64,000 nucleotides of DNA from Lewinellaceae bacterium (GCA_020636255.1 JACJYE010000017.1:27266-91265); one strand, 5' to 3'; positions 1 through 8,988 are shown, counted from the first letter of the stretch. Notes: generated by a model not told the origin, from the letters alone. Program-made: numbers and translations.

Positions 1-1
1 C

Positions 2-343
2 CAGCCCAGCGCCGAGGCCGTCGAGGAGTTCGGCGAAAAGCTGCTGCGCAAAGCCTGCGAGTCGGATGAGGATCTGCTCGGCATCATCGAACCCACGCTG
101 CGCAACTGGGATGCCGACCGCGTAGCCGTCATCGATATGATCCTTCTCAAAATGGCCCTCTGCGAGCTGATGGACTTTCCCTCCATACCCACCAAGGTTA
201 CGCTCAACGAGTTCGTCGAGATCTCCAAGCTCTACAGCACCGACAAGAGCAAGGACTTTATCAATGGCATTCTCGACCGCCTGATGAAACAGCTGCACAA
301 AGAAGGCAAGATCCAGAAAACAGGCCGCGGGCTTCAGGAATAA
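2..343 (+). CDS. nusB: Transcription antitermination protein NusB, C-terminal part
   Basis: The reading frame is open from the window edge and ends at 343, so only about the last 113 residues of a protein of usual length 140-160 or more are present. NusB binds BoxA RNA with NusE (S10) and supports antitermination of rRNA operons in the cytoplasm. The visible part has the helical NusB/RsmB pattern: a Trp followed by DRVAVIDMILLKMA, then IPTKVTLNEFVEISK, the KLYSTDKS segment and FINGILDRL, all hallmarks of the C-terminal half. The N-terminus lies outside the window. The identification is secure on motif order; the role is taken from the family. Confidence 0.93.
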   Translation, partial: QPSAEAVEEFGEKLLRKACESDEDLLGIIEPTLRNWDADRVAVIDMILLKMALCELMDFPSIPTKVTLNEFVEISKLYSTDKSKDFINGILDRLMKQLHKEGKIQKTGRGLQE

Positions 344-472
344 CCAGAAATTCGCCCTTGTTGTTACGTCACAATTGCACGTTTTTTTTACTGCGATGGT
401 GTTACTCTTTTCTTATATTCCGTCCCAATTAATGATCAAACATGAGTCATCGACATAACCAACTTTACGATC

Positions 473-1897
473 ATGGAAAAAAGAATCCTGCTTTCGCTGG
501 GCTTTACATTCCTGGCCCTGATTTCTCTGTCAGCTCAGAATTCCGGTTCAAAGAACGCCTTAGGCCTGCGGGTGGTAATGCCCAACCACATCTGGCCCGT
601 AACCGATAAATGGGATGGTGACCAAATTGGCGGCGGTATCGAGATCGAGTATGCACGCCACCTGAACAATGCCCTCAACCTGGCGCTGCCCTTTAAAACG
701 TATAAAGGTAAACTGCCGACGGATGAGCTGGGCAATTACACCGAACAGGCCGTTTCCAGCCTCGACCTGCTGCTGCAGCTGAAACTTTCCAAAGGCGACG
801 GCCTGCTCTATCCCTACCTCTTCGGCGGCTTTGGCGGCAATGTGGAAGGGTGGGAAGATGTTAACTTTTCGGTTCCCCTGGGCCTCGGGCTCAACTTCCA
901 GCTCGACCCGAATGCCTACCTGTCGCTGAAAGGCGAATACCGCCTGGGCCTGGAAGACCTGCGCGACAACCTGCAGATCGGCGCCGGCGTCCTGTTATTC
1001 CTGGGTAAAGGCACGCCCGCTCCACCCAGGATCACGGATATGGATGGCGACGGCATCCCCGATGCCAATGACCTGTGCCCCACCGTTGCCGGCCTGGCTA
1101 AATTCAACGGTTGCCCCGATACCGATGGCGACGGCATTACCGACGGCGAAGACGACTGCCCTACGGTTGCCGGTATCGCTGCGCTTAAAGGCTGCCCCGA
1201 CCGCGACGGCGACGGCATCACCGATGCCAGGGACGATTGCCCGGATGAAGCCGGCCCGGCTTCCCACAACGGCTGCCCCATACCTGACGCCGATGGCGAC
1301 GGCATTGAAGATTCTAAAGACGACTGCCCCAACCAGAAAGGGGTGGCAGCGCTCAACGGCTGCCCCGACCGCGACAATGACGGCATCACCGATGCCAGGG
1401 ACCGCTGTCCGGACAGCCCCGGCACCGTCACCTTTGCCGGCTGCCCCGATACCGATGGCGATGGCATTGCCGACCCCGACGACCGCTGCCCGACGACTGC
1501 CGGGCCGGCCTCGAACCGGGGCTGCCCGGAGATCAAAGAGGAAGATAAGCAGGTGCTGACCTTTGCCATGAAGGCCGTTCAGTTCGAGACCGCCAAGGCC
1601 ACACTGCGCCAGGATTCCTACACCATCCTCAACCAGGTGGTGGACATCCTGAAGCGCTACCCGGACTACAAGCTCCGCATCAATGGCCATACCGACAGCA
1701 CAGGCGAGGCCGATGCCAACCAGAAGCTCTCAGAGGCCCGGGCAAAAGCCTGTTACGATTATATCGTCAGCCAGGGCATCAGTGCAGGCAGGCTGTCGTT
1801 CACCGGTTATGGTGAAAGCCGCCCCATCGCCAACAACAAATACGCTTCGGGACGGGAACAGAACCGTCGCGTGGAATTTGATATCTACCTGGATTAA
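473..1897 (+). CDS. OmpA family outer membrane protein with thrombospondin type 3 repeats
   Basis: A 474-residue protein with a cleavable signal peptide (residues 1 to about 22, ending SAQ). Residues of about 25-175 look like an outer membrane beta-barrel. About 185-340 hold seven or so Asp-rich thrombospondin type 3 repeats of the form DxDGDGIxDxxDxCP, which bind calcium in this family. About 355-474 form an OmpA C-terminal domain with NGHTDSTGE and the RAKACYDYIVSQGI and GYGESRPI segments that bind peptidoglycan. The protein should tether the outer membrane to the cell wall. The gene is single, with a strong hairpin terminator behind it. The GC-rich repeat makes long spurious frames on the other strand. 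The start ATG is followed directly by a typical Lys-Arg n-region. The biological role beyond anchoring is unknown. Confidence 0.92.
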   Translation: MEKRILLSLGFTFLALISLSAQNSGSKNALGLRVVMPNHIWPVTDKWDGDQIGGGIEIEYARHLNNALNLALPFKTYKGKLPTDELGNYTEQAVSSLDLLLQLKLSKGDGLLYPYLFGGFGGNVEGWEDVNFSVPLGLGLNFQLDPNAYLSLKGEYRLGLEDLRDNLQIGAGVLLFLGKGTPAPPRITDMDGDGIPDANDLCPTVAGLAKFNGCPDTDGDGITDGEDDCPTVAGIAALKGCPDRDGDGITDARDDCPDEAGPASHNGCPIPDADGDGIEDSKDDCPNQKGVAALNGCPDRDNDGITDARDRCPDSPGTVTFAGCPDTDGDGIADPDDRCPTTAGPASNRGCPEIKEEDKQVLTFAMKAVQFETAKATLRQDSYTILNQVVDILKRYPDYKLRINGHTDSTGEADANQKLSEARAKACYDYIVSQGISAGRLSFTGYGESRPIANNKYASGREQNRRVEFDIYLD

Positions 1898-1970
1898 GTA
1901 GCATCAAAAAATCTCCATCGGAGAACTTATTTATTGAACACTGCTCAATATCAGGTGATCTAACAATGAT

Positions 1971-2024
1971 AAACAGAGCTGCGCTGCCTGGGCGACGTTT
2001 CCAGATAGCGCAGCTCTGTTTTTA
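1971..2024 (+). terminator. Rho-independent terminator after the OmpA gene
   Basis: A perfect 15-bp stem (1971-1985 paired with 2007-2021) with a 21-nt loop is followed by a run of T at 2019-2023. It lies between the OmpA gene stop (1897) and guaA (2116). Confidence 0.85.
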
Positions 2025-2103
2025 CACCCATACCTCCTTACATCCCCGCGAGAACTCTTCGTACACCGCGACGTCAAAAGCACAAAATCCTCTCCAAATT
2101 GGA

Positions 2104-2111
2104 TATATTTG
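2104..2111 (+). promoter_or_regulatory. Candidate -7 box TATATTTG just before guaA
   Basis: TATATTTG matches the Bacteroidota -7 consensus TAnnTTTG exactly and ends 4 bp before the guaA ATG at 2116, so a transcript would start at or next to the start codon (leaderless or nearly so). I see no matching TTTG box about 19 bp upstream, which lowers confidence. Confidence 0.4.
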
Positions 2112-2115
2112 CGCC

Positions 2116-3669
2116 ATGAGCGAAAAGATCCTTATCCTCGACTTCGGCTCGCAATACACGCAACTGATCGCCAGGCGCATACGCGAGCTCAATGTTTACA
2201 GCGAAATCGTCCCCTACAACAAGATCCCCGAAATAGATGAGAGCATCAAAGGCATCATCCTGTCGGGCAGCCCGTTTTCCGTGACAGACGAGAATGCACT
2301 GCGCACCGGCCTGGAGCAGCTCGTCGGCCAACGGCCGGTGCTGGGTATCTGTTATGGGGCCCAGTATATCGCTCAGCACTACGGCGGCAAAGTGGAGCGT
2401 TCGCTGAAGCGCGAGTATGGCAAGGCGCGCCTGAGCCGCATCCATAAAGAGGACCCCTTCCTCCGGGATATCCCCCGGGATTCACAGGTGTGGATGTCCC
2501 ATGGCGATACCATTATGAAGATCCCGGAGAACTTCGAATTACTGGCCGGCACGGAGAGCATCGAAGTGGCGGCCTTTCGGGCCCGGGAAGGCCTCTTCCC
2601 ACAGCCCGTGTACTGCATACAGTTCCACCCGGAAGTCTCGCACAGCCTCGACGGCATGGCCCTGCTACGCAATTTCGTTAAGGATATAGCAGGTTGCCAC
2701 AGCGAGTGGACGCCGGCGTCCTTTGTGGAGCATACAGTGGAAGAGCTGCGCCAGCAGATCGGCGTAGAGCACGTCCTGATGGGCCTGTCGGGCGGCGTGG
2801 ATTCGACGGTGGCCGCAACTTTACTGCACCATGCCATTGGAGACCAGTTAATTTGTATCTTCGTGGATAACGGCCTGCTCCGGAAGAACGAATTTGAGGA
2901 CGTGTTGCATTCCTACCAGGACCTGGGCCTGAATGTAGTGGGCGTAGACGCCAGGAACGAATTCTACCGGGAACTCAAAGGAGTTTCCAAACCCGAGGAT
3001 AAGCGCAAGGTGATCGGAAGGGTATTCATCGAAGTCTTCGAACAGAAAGCCCTTCAGCTGGAAGAGCAGGACCGGGCGATCCATTGGCTGGGGCAGGGCA
3101 CGATATACCCCGACGTCATCGAGTCCGTCTCCGTGCACGGGCCCAGCGTTACCATCAAGTCGCACCACAATGTGGGCGGGCTGCCGGATGTGCTCAAACT
3201 CAAGATCGTAGAGCCGCTGCGCATGCTTTTTAAAGACGAAGTCCGGAAAGTGGGCCTCGAACTCGGCATTCCCCGGGAGATACTGGGCCGACATCCTTTC
3301 CCGGGGCCCGGGCTGGGTATCCGCATCCTCGGGGAAGTGACACCCGAAAAGGTGGCCCTGCTTCAGGAAGCCGATGCCATTTATATCGACAACCTGAAAA
3401 AGTTCGGGTTGTATGATGAAGTATGGCAGGCAGGCGCCATACTGCTACCGGTGCAATCCGTCGGCGTGATGGGAGATGAACGAACCTATGAGCAGACCGT
3501 AGCGCTGCGGGCTGTGAATTCCCTGGACGGGATGACGGCCGAGTGGAGCCGCCTGCCACATGACTTTCTGGCCACCGTATCCAGCGAGATCATCAACAAT
3601 GTAAAAGGAATAAACAGAGTCGTTTATGATATCAGCACCAAGCCGCCGGCCACTATTGAATGGGAATAG
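2116..3669 (+). CDS. guaA: GMP synthase (glutamine-hydrolysing)
   Basis: Converts XMP to GMP with ATP and glutamine, the last step of de novo GMP synthesis. The order is an N-terminal class I glutamine amidotransferase (FGSQYTQLIARR; nucleophile Cys79 in GICYGAQ; His-Glu in QFHPEVSHS), then the ATP pyrophosphatase with the P-loop LSGGVDSTVAA, then the dimerisation domain ending KPPATIEWE. The protein has 517 residues, the normal length. An in-frame open extension reaches 1966, but it runs through the terminator hairpin and has no homology-like pattern, so I choose the ATG at 2116, where the family's usual MxxKILILDFGSQ begins. The 3' end overlaps the next gene by 44 bp. Confidence 0.97.
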   Translation: MSEKILILDFGSQYTQLIARRIRELNVYSEIVPYNKIPEIDESIKGIILSGSPFSVTDENALRTGLEQLVGQRPVLGICYGAQYIAQHYGGKVERSLKREYGKARLSRIHKEDPFLRDIPRDSQVWMSHGDTIMKIPENFELLAGTESIEVAAFRAREGLFPQPVYCIQFHPEVSHSLDGMALLRNFVKDIAGCHSEWTPASFVEHTVEELRQQIGVEHVLMGLSGGVDSTVAATLLHHAIGDQLICIFVDNGLLRKNEFEDVLHSYQDLGLNVVGVDARNEFYRELKGVSKPEDKRKVIGRVFIEVFEQKALQLEEQDRAIHWLGQGTIYPDVIESVSVHGPSVTIKSHHNVGGLPDVLKLKIVEPLRMLFKDEVRKVGLELGIPREILGRHPFPGPGLGIRILGEVTPEKVALLQEADAIYIDNLKKFGLYDEVWQAGAILLPVQSVGVMGDERTYEQTVALRAVNSLDGMTAEWSRLPHDFLATVSSEIINNVKGINRVVYDISTKPPATIEWE

Positions 3670-5110
3670 ACTGCTGGCTATCTGCATGGCCCTTGTCCTG
3701 CTTCCTTCCTGTGCACTTTTCCGCAAAGCGGAAACGGACGAAAAAAAGGACAAAGTAGGGAATGAACTGGACCCGATCCCCGGTAAGAAGGTCTACGACC
3801 CGGAAACAGGGACCCTGGTCGTGGTCGAACAGACGCCGGTAGAAAGTATGGATACCATCCGCTGGAGAGACATCTCTACGGATTCGCTGCCCCCCATCAA
3901 ATCGGAGGCCGCTGCCTTCGCGCAGGAACAGGATGCGAATACGCCGCAGCTCACCGGGCGCGGTGATTACGGGTCGGAATTCTATACGGCCTACAACGTT
4001 GCGGTTATACTGCCCTTCCTCACCGACCGCTTCAATGCCGCCAGCAGTGAGATGCCCGAGAATGCCTCCTGGGCGCTCAATTTCTATGGCGGCATGCGCA
4101 TGGCACTGGACCAGCTCAATGACGAAGGCGTAAAGCTGAACGTGACGGTTATGGACAGCAAGGCCAACAGCCGCGATGTGTCGCGCCTGCTCACCGGCCG
4201 GTCTGAGCTGCTCGACGCACACCTCATCCTGGGGCCCTACCGCAAAGAAAATGTAGAATTGGTGGCCAACTTCGCCAAGCGCAACGACATCACCTTTGTT
4301 TCGCCCCACAGTGCCGCTTCGGATGTTTCTACCGACAACCCCAACTACATCCAGGTGAGCCCTACGCTGGAGTCGCACTGTATCGCTATCACGCAAAACG
4401 TCCGCCGCCACTACCGCCCCGGCCAGATCGTGCTTGTCGCCAGGGAAAAAGATGCTGAGAAGTCGCGTTTCATCTATTTTCAGGAGGAGAACTATCGCAT
4501 CGCGGGTGTTCGCAACGACTCGGTAAAATTCCGGGAATACGTGGTGGATGAGAAATCGGAAAATTATCAGAACATCAATCTCGTGCCTTTCCTGCACCCG
4601 GGCGACACCACCGTCTTTATCCTGCCTTCATTCTCCAGCGAGACTTTCGTATATTCTTTCCTCAGCCATTTGAAGGCGGTAAAAACGATGGATAATTACG
4701 TGGCCGTATACGGGATGCCGCAATGGATGCGCTACGAGCGCATCGACTTTGAGTTGTACGAAAGCCTTAATGTGCACGTCAGCAGCGACAGCTATATCGA
4801 CCCTTATGACGACGATATCCAGTTCTTCCGCCGCCGGTTTTATGACCGCTATGGCGTTCCTCCGGGCGAGGAAGCTTTCGAAGGTTATGACATAGCCCTG
4901 TACTTTGGGCGTATGATCAGCAAATACGGTACGAAATTCCAGTACGGGCTGGAGCGGGACCCCGCCCAGATGCTACACACCCGCTTCGACTTCGAACGGG
5001 TGTCGCCACCGCAGTCGGCAGGCAGGGAGAACACCAGGATCGAGCGTTTTGAAAATAAATTCGTCAATATTCTGGAATTCAAAGATTATTTCTTCCAGCC
5101 TGCAGATTGA
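3626..5110 (+). CDS. Type I periplasmic-binding-protein-like lipoprotein
   Basis: A 494-residue protein with a lipoprotein signal: basic stretch, LLAICMALVLLPSC with the lipid-modified Cys at about residue 29. Residues of about 115-460 resemble the type I periplasmic binding fold of branched-chain amino acid receptors: NVAVILPFLTDRF, FYGGMRMALDQLNDEGV, a segment LLDAHLILGPYRKENVE and FVSPHSA. It has no transporter genes beside it, as is usual for these Bacteroidota proteins, whose ligand is unknown. The gene starts inside guaA (44-bp overlap), which suggests translational coupling. A TTG at 3656 or the ATG at 3686 are other possible starts, but the second would remove the basic n-region. The fold call is good; the function is not established. 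Confidence 0.75.
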   Translation: MISAPSRRPLLNGNRLLAICMALVLLPSCALFRKAETDEKKDKVGNELDPIPGKKVYDPETGTLVVVEQTPVESMDTIRWRDISTDSLPPIKSEAAAFAQEQDANTPQLTGRGDYGSEFYTAYNVAVILPFLTDRFNAASSEMPENASWALNFYGGMRMALDQLNDEGVKLNVTVMDSKANSRDVSRLLTGRSELLDAHLILGPYRKENVELVANFAKRNDITFVSPHSAASDVSTDNPNYIQVSPTLESHCIAITQNVRRHYRPGQIVLVAREKDAEKSRFIYFQEENYRIAGVRNDSVKFREYVVDEKSENYQNINLVPFLHPGDTTVFILPSFSSETFVYSFLSHLKAVKTMDNYVAVYGMPQWMRYERIDFELYESLNVHVSSDSYIDPYDDDIQFFRRRFYDRYGVPPGEEAFEGYDIALYFGRMISKYGTKFQYGLERDPAQMLHTRFDFERVSPPQSAGRENTRIERFENKFVNILEFKDYFFQPAD

Positions 5111-5155
5111 TGGCACCGGGCCGCTCGTTAGGCGGCTGCAACATAAAGCAGGAAG

Positions 5156-5791
5156 ATGACGCAAGAAAGGTTAGACAGGTTCAGGGAGGTGGCGGCGCGC
5201 CGGCAACCTTGCCTGACGGTTGTTTTGGAGAACGTTCACGACCCGCATAATATCGGGGCGGTATTGCGTTCGTGTGATGCCGTGGGCATCATGGAAGCCT
5301 TTGTTCTCTATACCGAGAGCCAGCTCGACCTCGACCGCCTGGAACTGGGCAAGCGCGCTTCCCGTGGCGCCCAGAAATGGATGGATATCCATTTTTATAC
5401 CGACCCTGAGGCCTGTTTCCGGCATGTAAAAAGTAAGTACGACAAACTATGGGCCACCCATCTCGGCGAAACAGCACATTCCCTGTACAGCCTCGGCCTT
5501 ACTCAATCGACGGCACTGCTTTTCGGCAATGAACACGATGGCGTATCGGAGGCCTCCCTGGCCTATGCCGATGGCAACCTGGTGATCCCGCAAATGGGCA
5601 TGGGCCGTAGCCTCAATATCTCTGTAGCCTGTGCCGTCGTGTTGTTCGAAGCGATGCGCCAGCGCCTGCAAGCCGGCCTTTACGGGCCGAACAACCCGCT
5701 GCCTCAATCCGAGCGCGAGGCGCTGGTAGAAGCCTATATCGAGCGTACGGACAGGAAAAACTACAACCGGAAGATTTGGAAATCGGGTTGA
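5156..5791 (+). CDS. trmH: TrmH-type tRNA/rRNA 2'-O-methyltransferase (SpoU family)
   Basis: A 211-residue SpoU-family (alpha/beta-knot) RNA methyltransferase. All three SpoU motifs are visible: motif 1 VHDPHNIGAVLRSCDAVGI with the catalytic Arg, motif 2 LLFGNEHDGVS, motif 3 IPQMGMGRSLNISVACA. Lack of an extra N-terminal substrate domain and the length fit TrmH, which methylates the ribose of G18 in tRNA using S-adenosylmethionine; the exact target is inferred from the family. The start ATG has a GGAA ribosome-binding-like stretch right before it. It lies 45 bp after the lipoprotein gene, probably in the same transcript. Confidence 0.88.
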   Translation: MTQERLDRFREVAARRQPCLTVVLENVHDPHNIGAVLRSCDAVGIMEAFVLYTESQLDLDRLELGKRASRGAQKWMDIHFYTDPEACFRHVKSKYDKLWATHLGETAHSLYSLGLTQSTALLFGNEHDGVSEASLAYADGNLVIPQMGMGRSLNISVACAVVLFEAMRQRLQAGLYGPNNPLPQSEREALVEAYIERTDRKNYNRKIWKSG

Positions 5792-5826
5792 AAACGGGCG
5801 GCCGCCCCCTGGACTTTTAGAAAATA

Positions 5827-5979
5827 CGTAACTATCAGCATCATGGTAATTTACGCCCTGAAGCAAAATTTTGTAATCCGCCCTTCCCCTTTCAAGGGGA
5901 ATGAGAAGGGGTTAGACAATAAAAAATCCTACAAAATTTTGCTTCAGGAGCATTTTAGGCCGCATGCTGAATAGTTACG
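5827..5979. repeat. Foldback (MITE/REP-like) element with nested inverted repeats
   Basis: Outer arms 5827-5841 and 5964-5979 are inverted copies differing by one inserted base (CGTAACTAT..CAGCAT). Inner arms 5857-5875 and 5930-5948 are a perfect 19-bp inverted repeat. The loop carries a third palindromic tract of C-runs and G-runs. It contains no reading frame and fills the gap between trmH and the ThDP enzyme gene. Confidence 0.75.
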
Positions 5980-6000
5980 AAAATACTAAAAAACGGGCCA

Positions 6001-7728
6001 ATGAACGGAGGCCAGATCATCGCAAACGTATTAAAGCTGTACGGCGTTGAACAGCTTTTCACCCTCTGCGGAGGGCATATCGCGCCCATTTATGTCGAAG
6101 CGGAAAAAGCGGGCATCCGGGTGTTCGACGTCCGCGATGAAGCTTCCGCGGTTTTTGCTGCTGATGCCATCGGGCGGCTGACGGGCATTCCGGGTGTGGC
6201 GGCGGTCACCGCCGGCCCGGGCGTTACGAACGCTATAACGGCTTTGAAGAATGCGCAGATGGCCCAGTCGCCCCTGTTGTTGCTGGGTGGGGCCACGGCG
6301 ACCCTGCTGCGGGGCAGGGGTGCGCTTCAGGACATCGACCAGAAGGCCCTGGTGCGCCCACACGTCAAATGGCTGGCCCGCGCCCGCCGGCAAAAAGATA
6401 TCGGGCCGCTGCTGGACAAAGCCATGCGTTTGGCGCTCAGCGGCGTCCCCGGCCCGGTTTTCGTTGAGCTGCCGGTCGACCTGCTGTACGAGGAAAAGAC
6501 CGTCCGGGAATGGTACGGCATGAAAAACACCGGCGCCAGGTCGCTGGGCGAAAAAGCCCTGCAATGGTATATCAACCGCCATGTCGAAGGCCTGTTCAGA
6601 GGGGCAGGGCAATATCGGCCTTCACCACCTGATGGGGCTACTGCTCCCGGGTTTACAACCGGCCAGCTTCAAGCTGTACGCCGGGCCCTGCAGGAGGCCG
6701 AGCGGCCGGTGGCCATCATCAGCAGCGGCGCGATGATGCGCCCTCAGGAGAGCCACCTGCTTTCGGCTGCCGTACAAAAACTCGGCATTCCCGTATACCT
6801 TAGCGGTATGGCGCGAGGGCTGGCAGGGCATACCAGCTCGGTGCAATATCGCCATCAGCGGCGTAAGGCCCTCAGGGAAGCCGACTGCATCCTGTTGTGC
6901 GGCGTGCCCGTCGATTTTCGGCTCGACTACGGCCGCCAGCTCGGCCGCCGGGCCCGTAAGATAGCGGTAAGCCGGAGCCGGGCGGAGCTGCGAAAGAACC
7001 TATCGGCCGAAAAGGCGCTCCTGGCCTGCCCGGGGCGGTTCCTCATCGCTCTGGCAGAGGATACAGCTACTATGCCGGGCTGGGAGCCCTGGAAGGAAAA
7101 GCTGGGCCAGCGCGAGGCAGAGCGGGAGGCGGAGATCGGAAAGATGGCCGCACAAGGCGTACAAGGGATAAACCCCGTGGCGCTTTTCCAGCAAATGGAA
7201 AAACGCATCCCCGGCAATTCCGTGCTCATCGCCGACGGCGGCGATTTTGCCGCTACGGCTTCTTATACCCTTCGCCCGAGGAAACCGCTGGGCTGGCTCG
7301 ACCCCGGTGCTTTCGGCACCCTGGGCGTCGGCGGCGGCTTCGCCCTGGGTGCAGCGCTTCACCACCCCGATGATTATATCTGGATCATATACGGTGACGG
7401 GAGCGCCGCCTATAGCCTGATGGAATTCGATACCTTTCGCAAATACGGGCTGAAAGTGTGCGCCATCATCGGGAACAACGGCTCGTGGGAACAGATCGCC
7501 CGCGACCAGGTAAGCCTGCTCGGTAAGGATACGGCCACCGTGCTGCCCAGGTCGGACTACCAGGAAGTGGCCCGGGCTTTCGGCGCTGCCGGCGAGCGGG
7601 TGGATACCCTGCCCGGTTTTGAAGCAGCAATGGGCCGGGCGATAGCCAGCATGGATCAGGGCATCCCCTATGTCATCAATGCGGTGATCGGTTCTACGGC
7701 CTTTCGGGAAGGGAGTATATCGATGTAG
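6001..7728 (+). CDS. ThDP-dependent enzyme, acetolactate-synthase-like (2-hydroxyacyl-CoA lyase type possible)
   Basis: A 575-residue thiamine diphosphate enzyme with the three-domain layout of acetolactate synthase, oxalyl-CoA decarboxylase and 2-hydroxyacyl-CoA lyase. The Pyr domain has the cofactor-activating Glu47 in DVRDEASAVFAADA and TAGPGVTNA; the middle domain lies around 220-350; the PP domain has the ThDP-binding GDGSAAYSLMEFDTF followed about 24 residues later by GNNGSW. No small regulatory subunit or other branched-chain genes are nearby, so a true biosynthetic IlvB role is doubtful. The N-terminus resembles ILVBL/HACL-like proteins, which cleave 2-hydroxy acids. The substrate cannot be told from sequence by eye. 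The gene stands alone, convergent with the DUF2490 gene 4 bp away. Confidence 0.82.
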   Translation: MNGGQIIANVLKLYGVEQLFTLCGGHIAPIYVEAEKAGIRVFDVRDEASAVFAADAIGRLTGIPGVAAVTAGPGVTNAITALKNAQMAQSPLLLLGGATATLLRGRGALQDIDQKALVRPHVKWLARARRQKDIGPLLDKAMRLALSGVPGPVFVELPVDLLYEEKTVREWYGMKNTGARSLGEKALQWYINRHVEGLFRGAGQYRPSPPDGATAPGFTTGQLQAVRRALQEAERPVAIISSGAMMRPQESHLLSAAVQKLGIPVYLSGMARGLAGHTSSVQYRHQRRKALREADCILLCGVPVDFRLDYGRQLGRRARKIAVSRSRAELRKNLSAEKALLACPGRFLIALAEDTATMPGWEPWKEKLGQREAEREAEIGKMAAQGVQGINPVALFQQMEKRIPGNSVLIADGGDFAATASYTLRPRKPLGWLDPGAFGTLGVGGGFALGAALHHPDDYIWIIYGDGSAAYSLMEFDTFRKYGLKVCAIIGNNGSWEQIARDQVSLLGKDTATVLPRSDYQEVARAFGAAGERVDTLPGFEAAMGRAIASMDQGIPYVINAVIGSTAFREGSISM

Positions 7729-7732
7729 GAGA

Positions 7733-8446
7733 TTATCTGAGCGTGGCGGCCATTCTCAGGAAGGCCCTGCGGCGAAATCCCGAAGCATCAGTAGGCCGGG
7801 AACGGTATTCCAACCCCGTTTCCAGGCGAAAGTGCCTGGATAACAGCCAGCCGATACCGCTGTAGAGGCGTTGCTCGGCCAGATGCAGGCCCCTGGGCTC
7901 AAAAATATTGGCTAACACTTCCCATTGTGTATTGAGGTAAGCTTCGCCAAGGTCAAGGCGCTCACCCTGTAGGGGGAAATCAATACTGGGGCGGAGGCGC
8001 CAGCGATGTACCGGCGGCGCATAGCCGTTCTGCCGGAAAAAACGCTGTTCGGCACGCAGTCTACTCCGTAGCCGGTATTTACCGAAACTGTATGTGCCGG
8101 TGATCTGTTGCATCAGGCGGTGTTCCACATCCCTTTCCGCTTCATCCAAGCTCCGCCACCCAAACTGATAAGCTAGTGACAGGTTCAGGGCGGTCGTCCA
8201 CTGATAGGCCAGCCCTGCCTGAATATTGAAAGTTTGGGGTGAAAAACCGTATGTTGCTTGGGAACCGGGTGTTTTTTCCAGGTTCTGGATCTCCATGAAG
8301 GTGTTCAGGTTTCCACTAAACCTGTTATTAAGGCTGTTTGAATAGCTGAGCTGGGGCAGCCATTCGCCCGTAGTGAGGCTTTGGGCGGCCGGCAGGAGGG
8401 GTATCAGGCAGAAAGCCGTGAACAACAATATTGGCACATGCTTCAT
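7733..8446 (-). CDS. DUF2490 family outer membrane beta-barrel protein
   Basis: A 237-residue protein with a signal peptide (cleaved after about residue 21, PAAQS) followed by alternating aromatic beta strands: GEWLPQLSYSNSL, AYQWTTALNLSLAYQFGW, YRLRSRLRAEQRF, ending in a terminal strand FLRMAATLR. This is the DUF2490 pattern, a small outer membrane barrel of unknown function frequent in Bacteroidota. It follows the PepSY-like secreted protein gene by 5 bp, so the two are probably cotranscribed. No ligand or partner is known. Confidence 0.75.
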   Translation of the reverse strand: MKHVPILLFTAFCLIPLLPAAQSLTTGEWLPQLSYSNSLNNRFSGNLNTFMEIQNLEKTPGSQATYGFSPQTFNIQAGLAYQWTTALNLSLAYQFGWRSLDEAERDVEHRLMQQITGTYSFGKYRLRSRLRAEQRFFRQNGYAPPVHRWRLRPSIDFPLQGERLDLGEAYLNTQWEVLANIFEPRGLHLAEQRLYSGIGWLLSRHFRLETGLEYRSRPTDASGFRRRAFLRMAATLR

Positions 8447-8451
8447 ATCAC

Positions 8452-8988
8452 CTAGAAAAAGATAAAGTCCTGTGGTGTTTGAATGATCGGGCGTATGCGC
8501 TCCAACTGCCCGGAGGTATCGAATTGTACCTCGAAGTAACCCATGCCTTCAGCCGTTTTTCCCTGCAATTCGGCCTCATAGCCGATGAGGTTGCCCCTGT
8601 ACAGGCGTTCCTGGACTTTACGCACAGAATATCTCTGGAAATGTTCCTGGAAGTATTCACTTATCTTCCCGTAGGCAGGAGCCGGGATCTGGCGCAACCT
8701 GATTTTCCGTTCCACCTCTACCAGATGCCCCAGGGTATCGTACTTTACGCTATAGCGGGATCTTTGGTAGCAGAACTTGGCTTCGAAGAACCGGCCCGTT
8801 TCATTGCGCTCTTCATAGTAGCGCATCCGCTTGTGGCCGCTATAATCCTTTTCGAGCGCTTTCCGTATTGACAGGGATACCTTTTCTTTTACCACCCGGC
8901 GTTCCTGCTCGATCTTCTGTGCATAACCGGTGGCCGGCAGAAGCAAAAAAAAGGCGTAGGACAGGATAGTGATGATGGAAAAGCGCAT
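8452..8988 (-). CDS. Secreted protein of unknown function, PepSY-like
   Basis: A 178-residue protein with a signal peptide (residues 1-23, ending GYAQ). The mature part holds two similar-looking alpha/beta segments with KYDTLGHLVEVERKI and EVQFDTSGQLERIR, a pattern of the kind seen in PepSY-like periplasmic domains. I cannot assign a function. It is the first gene of a two-gene unit with the DUF2490 barrel, so a role at the outer membrane is likely but inferred. A hairpin repeat sits about 40 bp upstream. Confidence 0.6.
   Translation of the reverse strand: MRFSIITILSYAFFLLLPATGYAQKIEQERRVVKEKVSLSIRKALEKDYSGHKRMRYYEERNETGRFFEAKFCYQRSRYSVKYDTLGHLVEVERKIRLRQIPAPAYGKISEYFQEHFQRYSVRKVQERLYRGNLIGYEAELQGKTAEGMGYFEVQFDTSGQLERIRPIIQTPQDFIFF

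Noticed and set aside
916..1690. Long antisense and shifted frames over the thrombospondin repeats
   Set aside because: They are by-products of the GC-rich repeat and lie opposite a well-supported gene.
6001..7728. Assigning ilvB to the ThDP enzyme
   Set aside because: No regulatory subunit or branched-chain amino acid genes are near and several ThDP families share the visible motifs.
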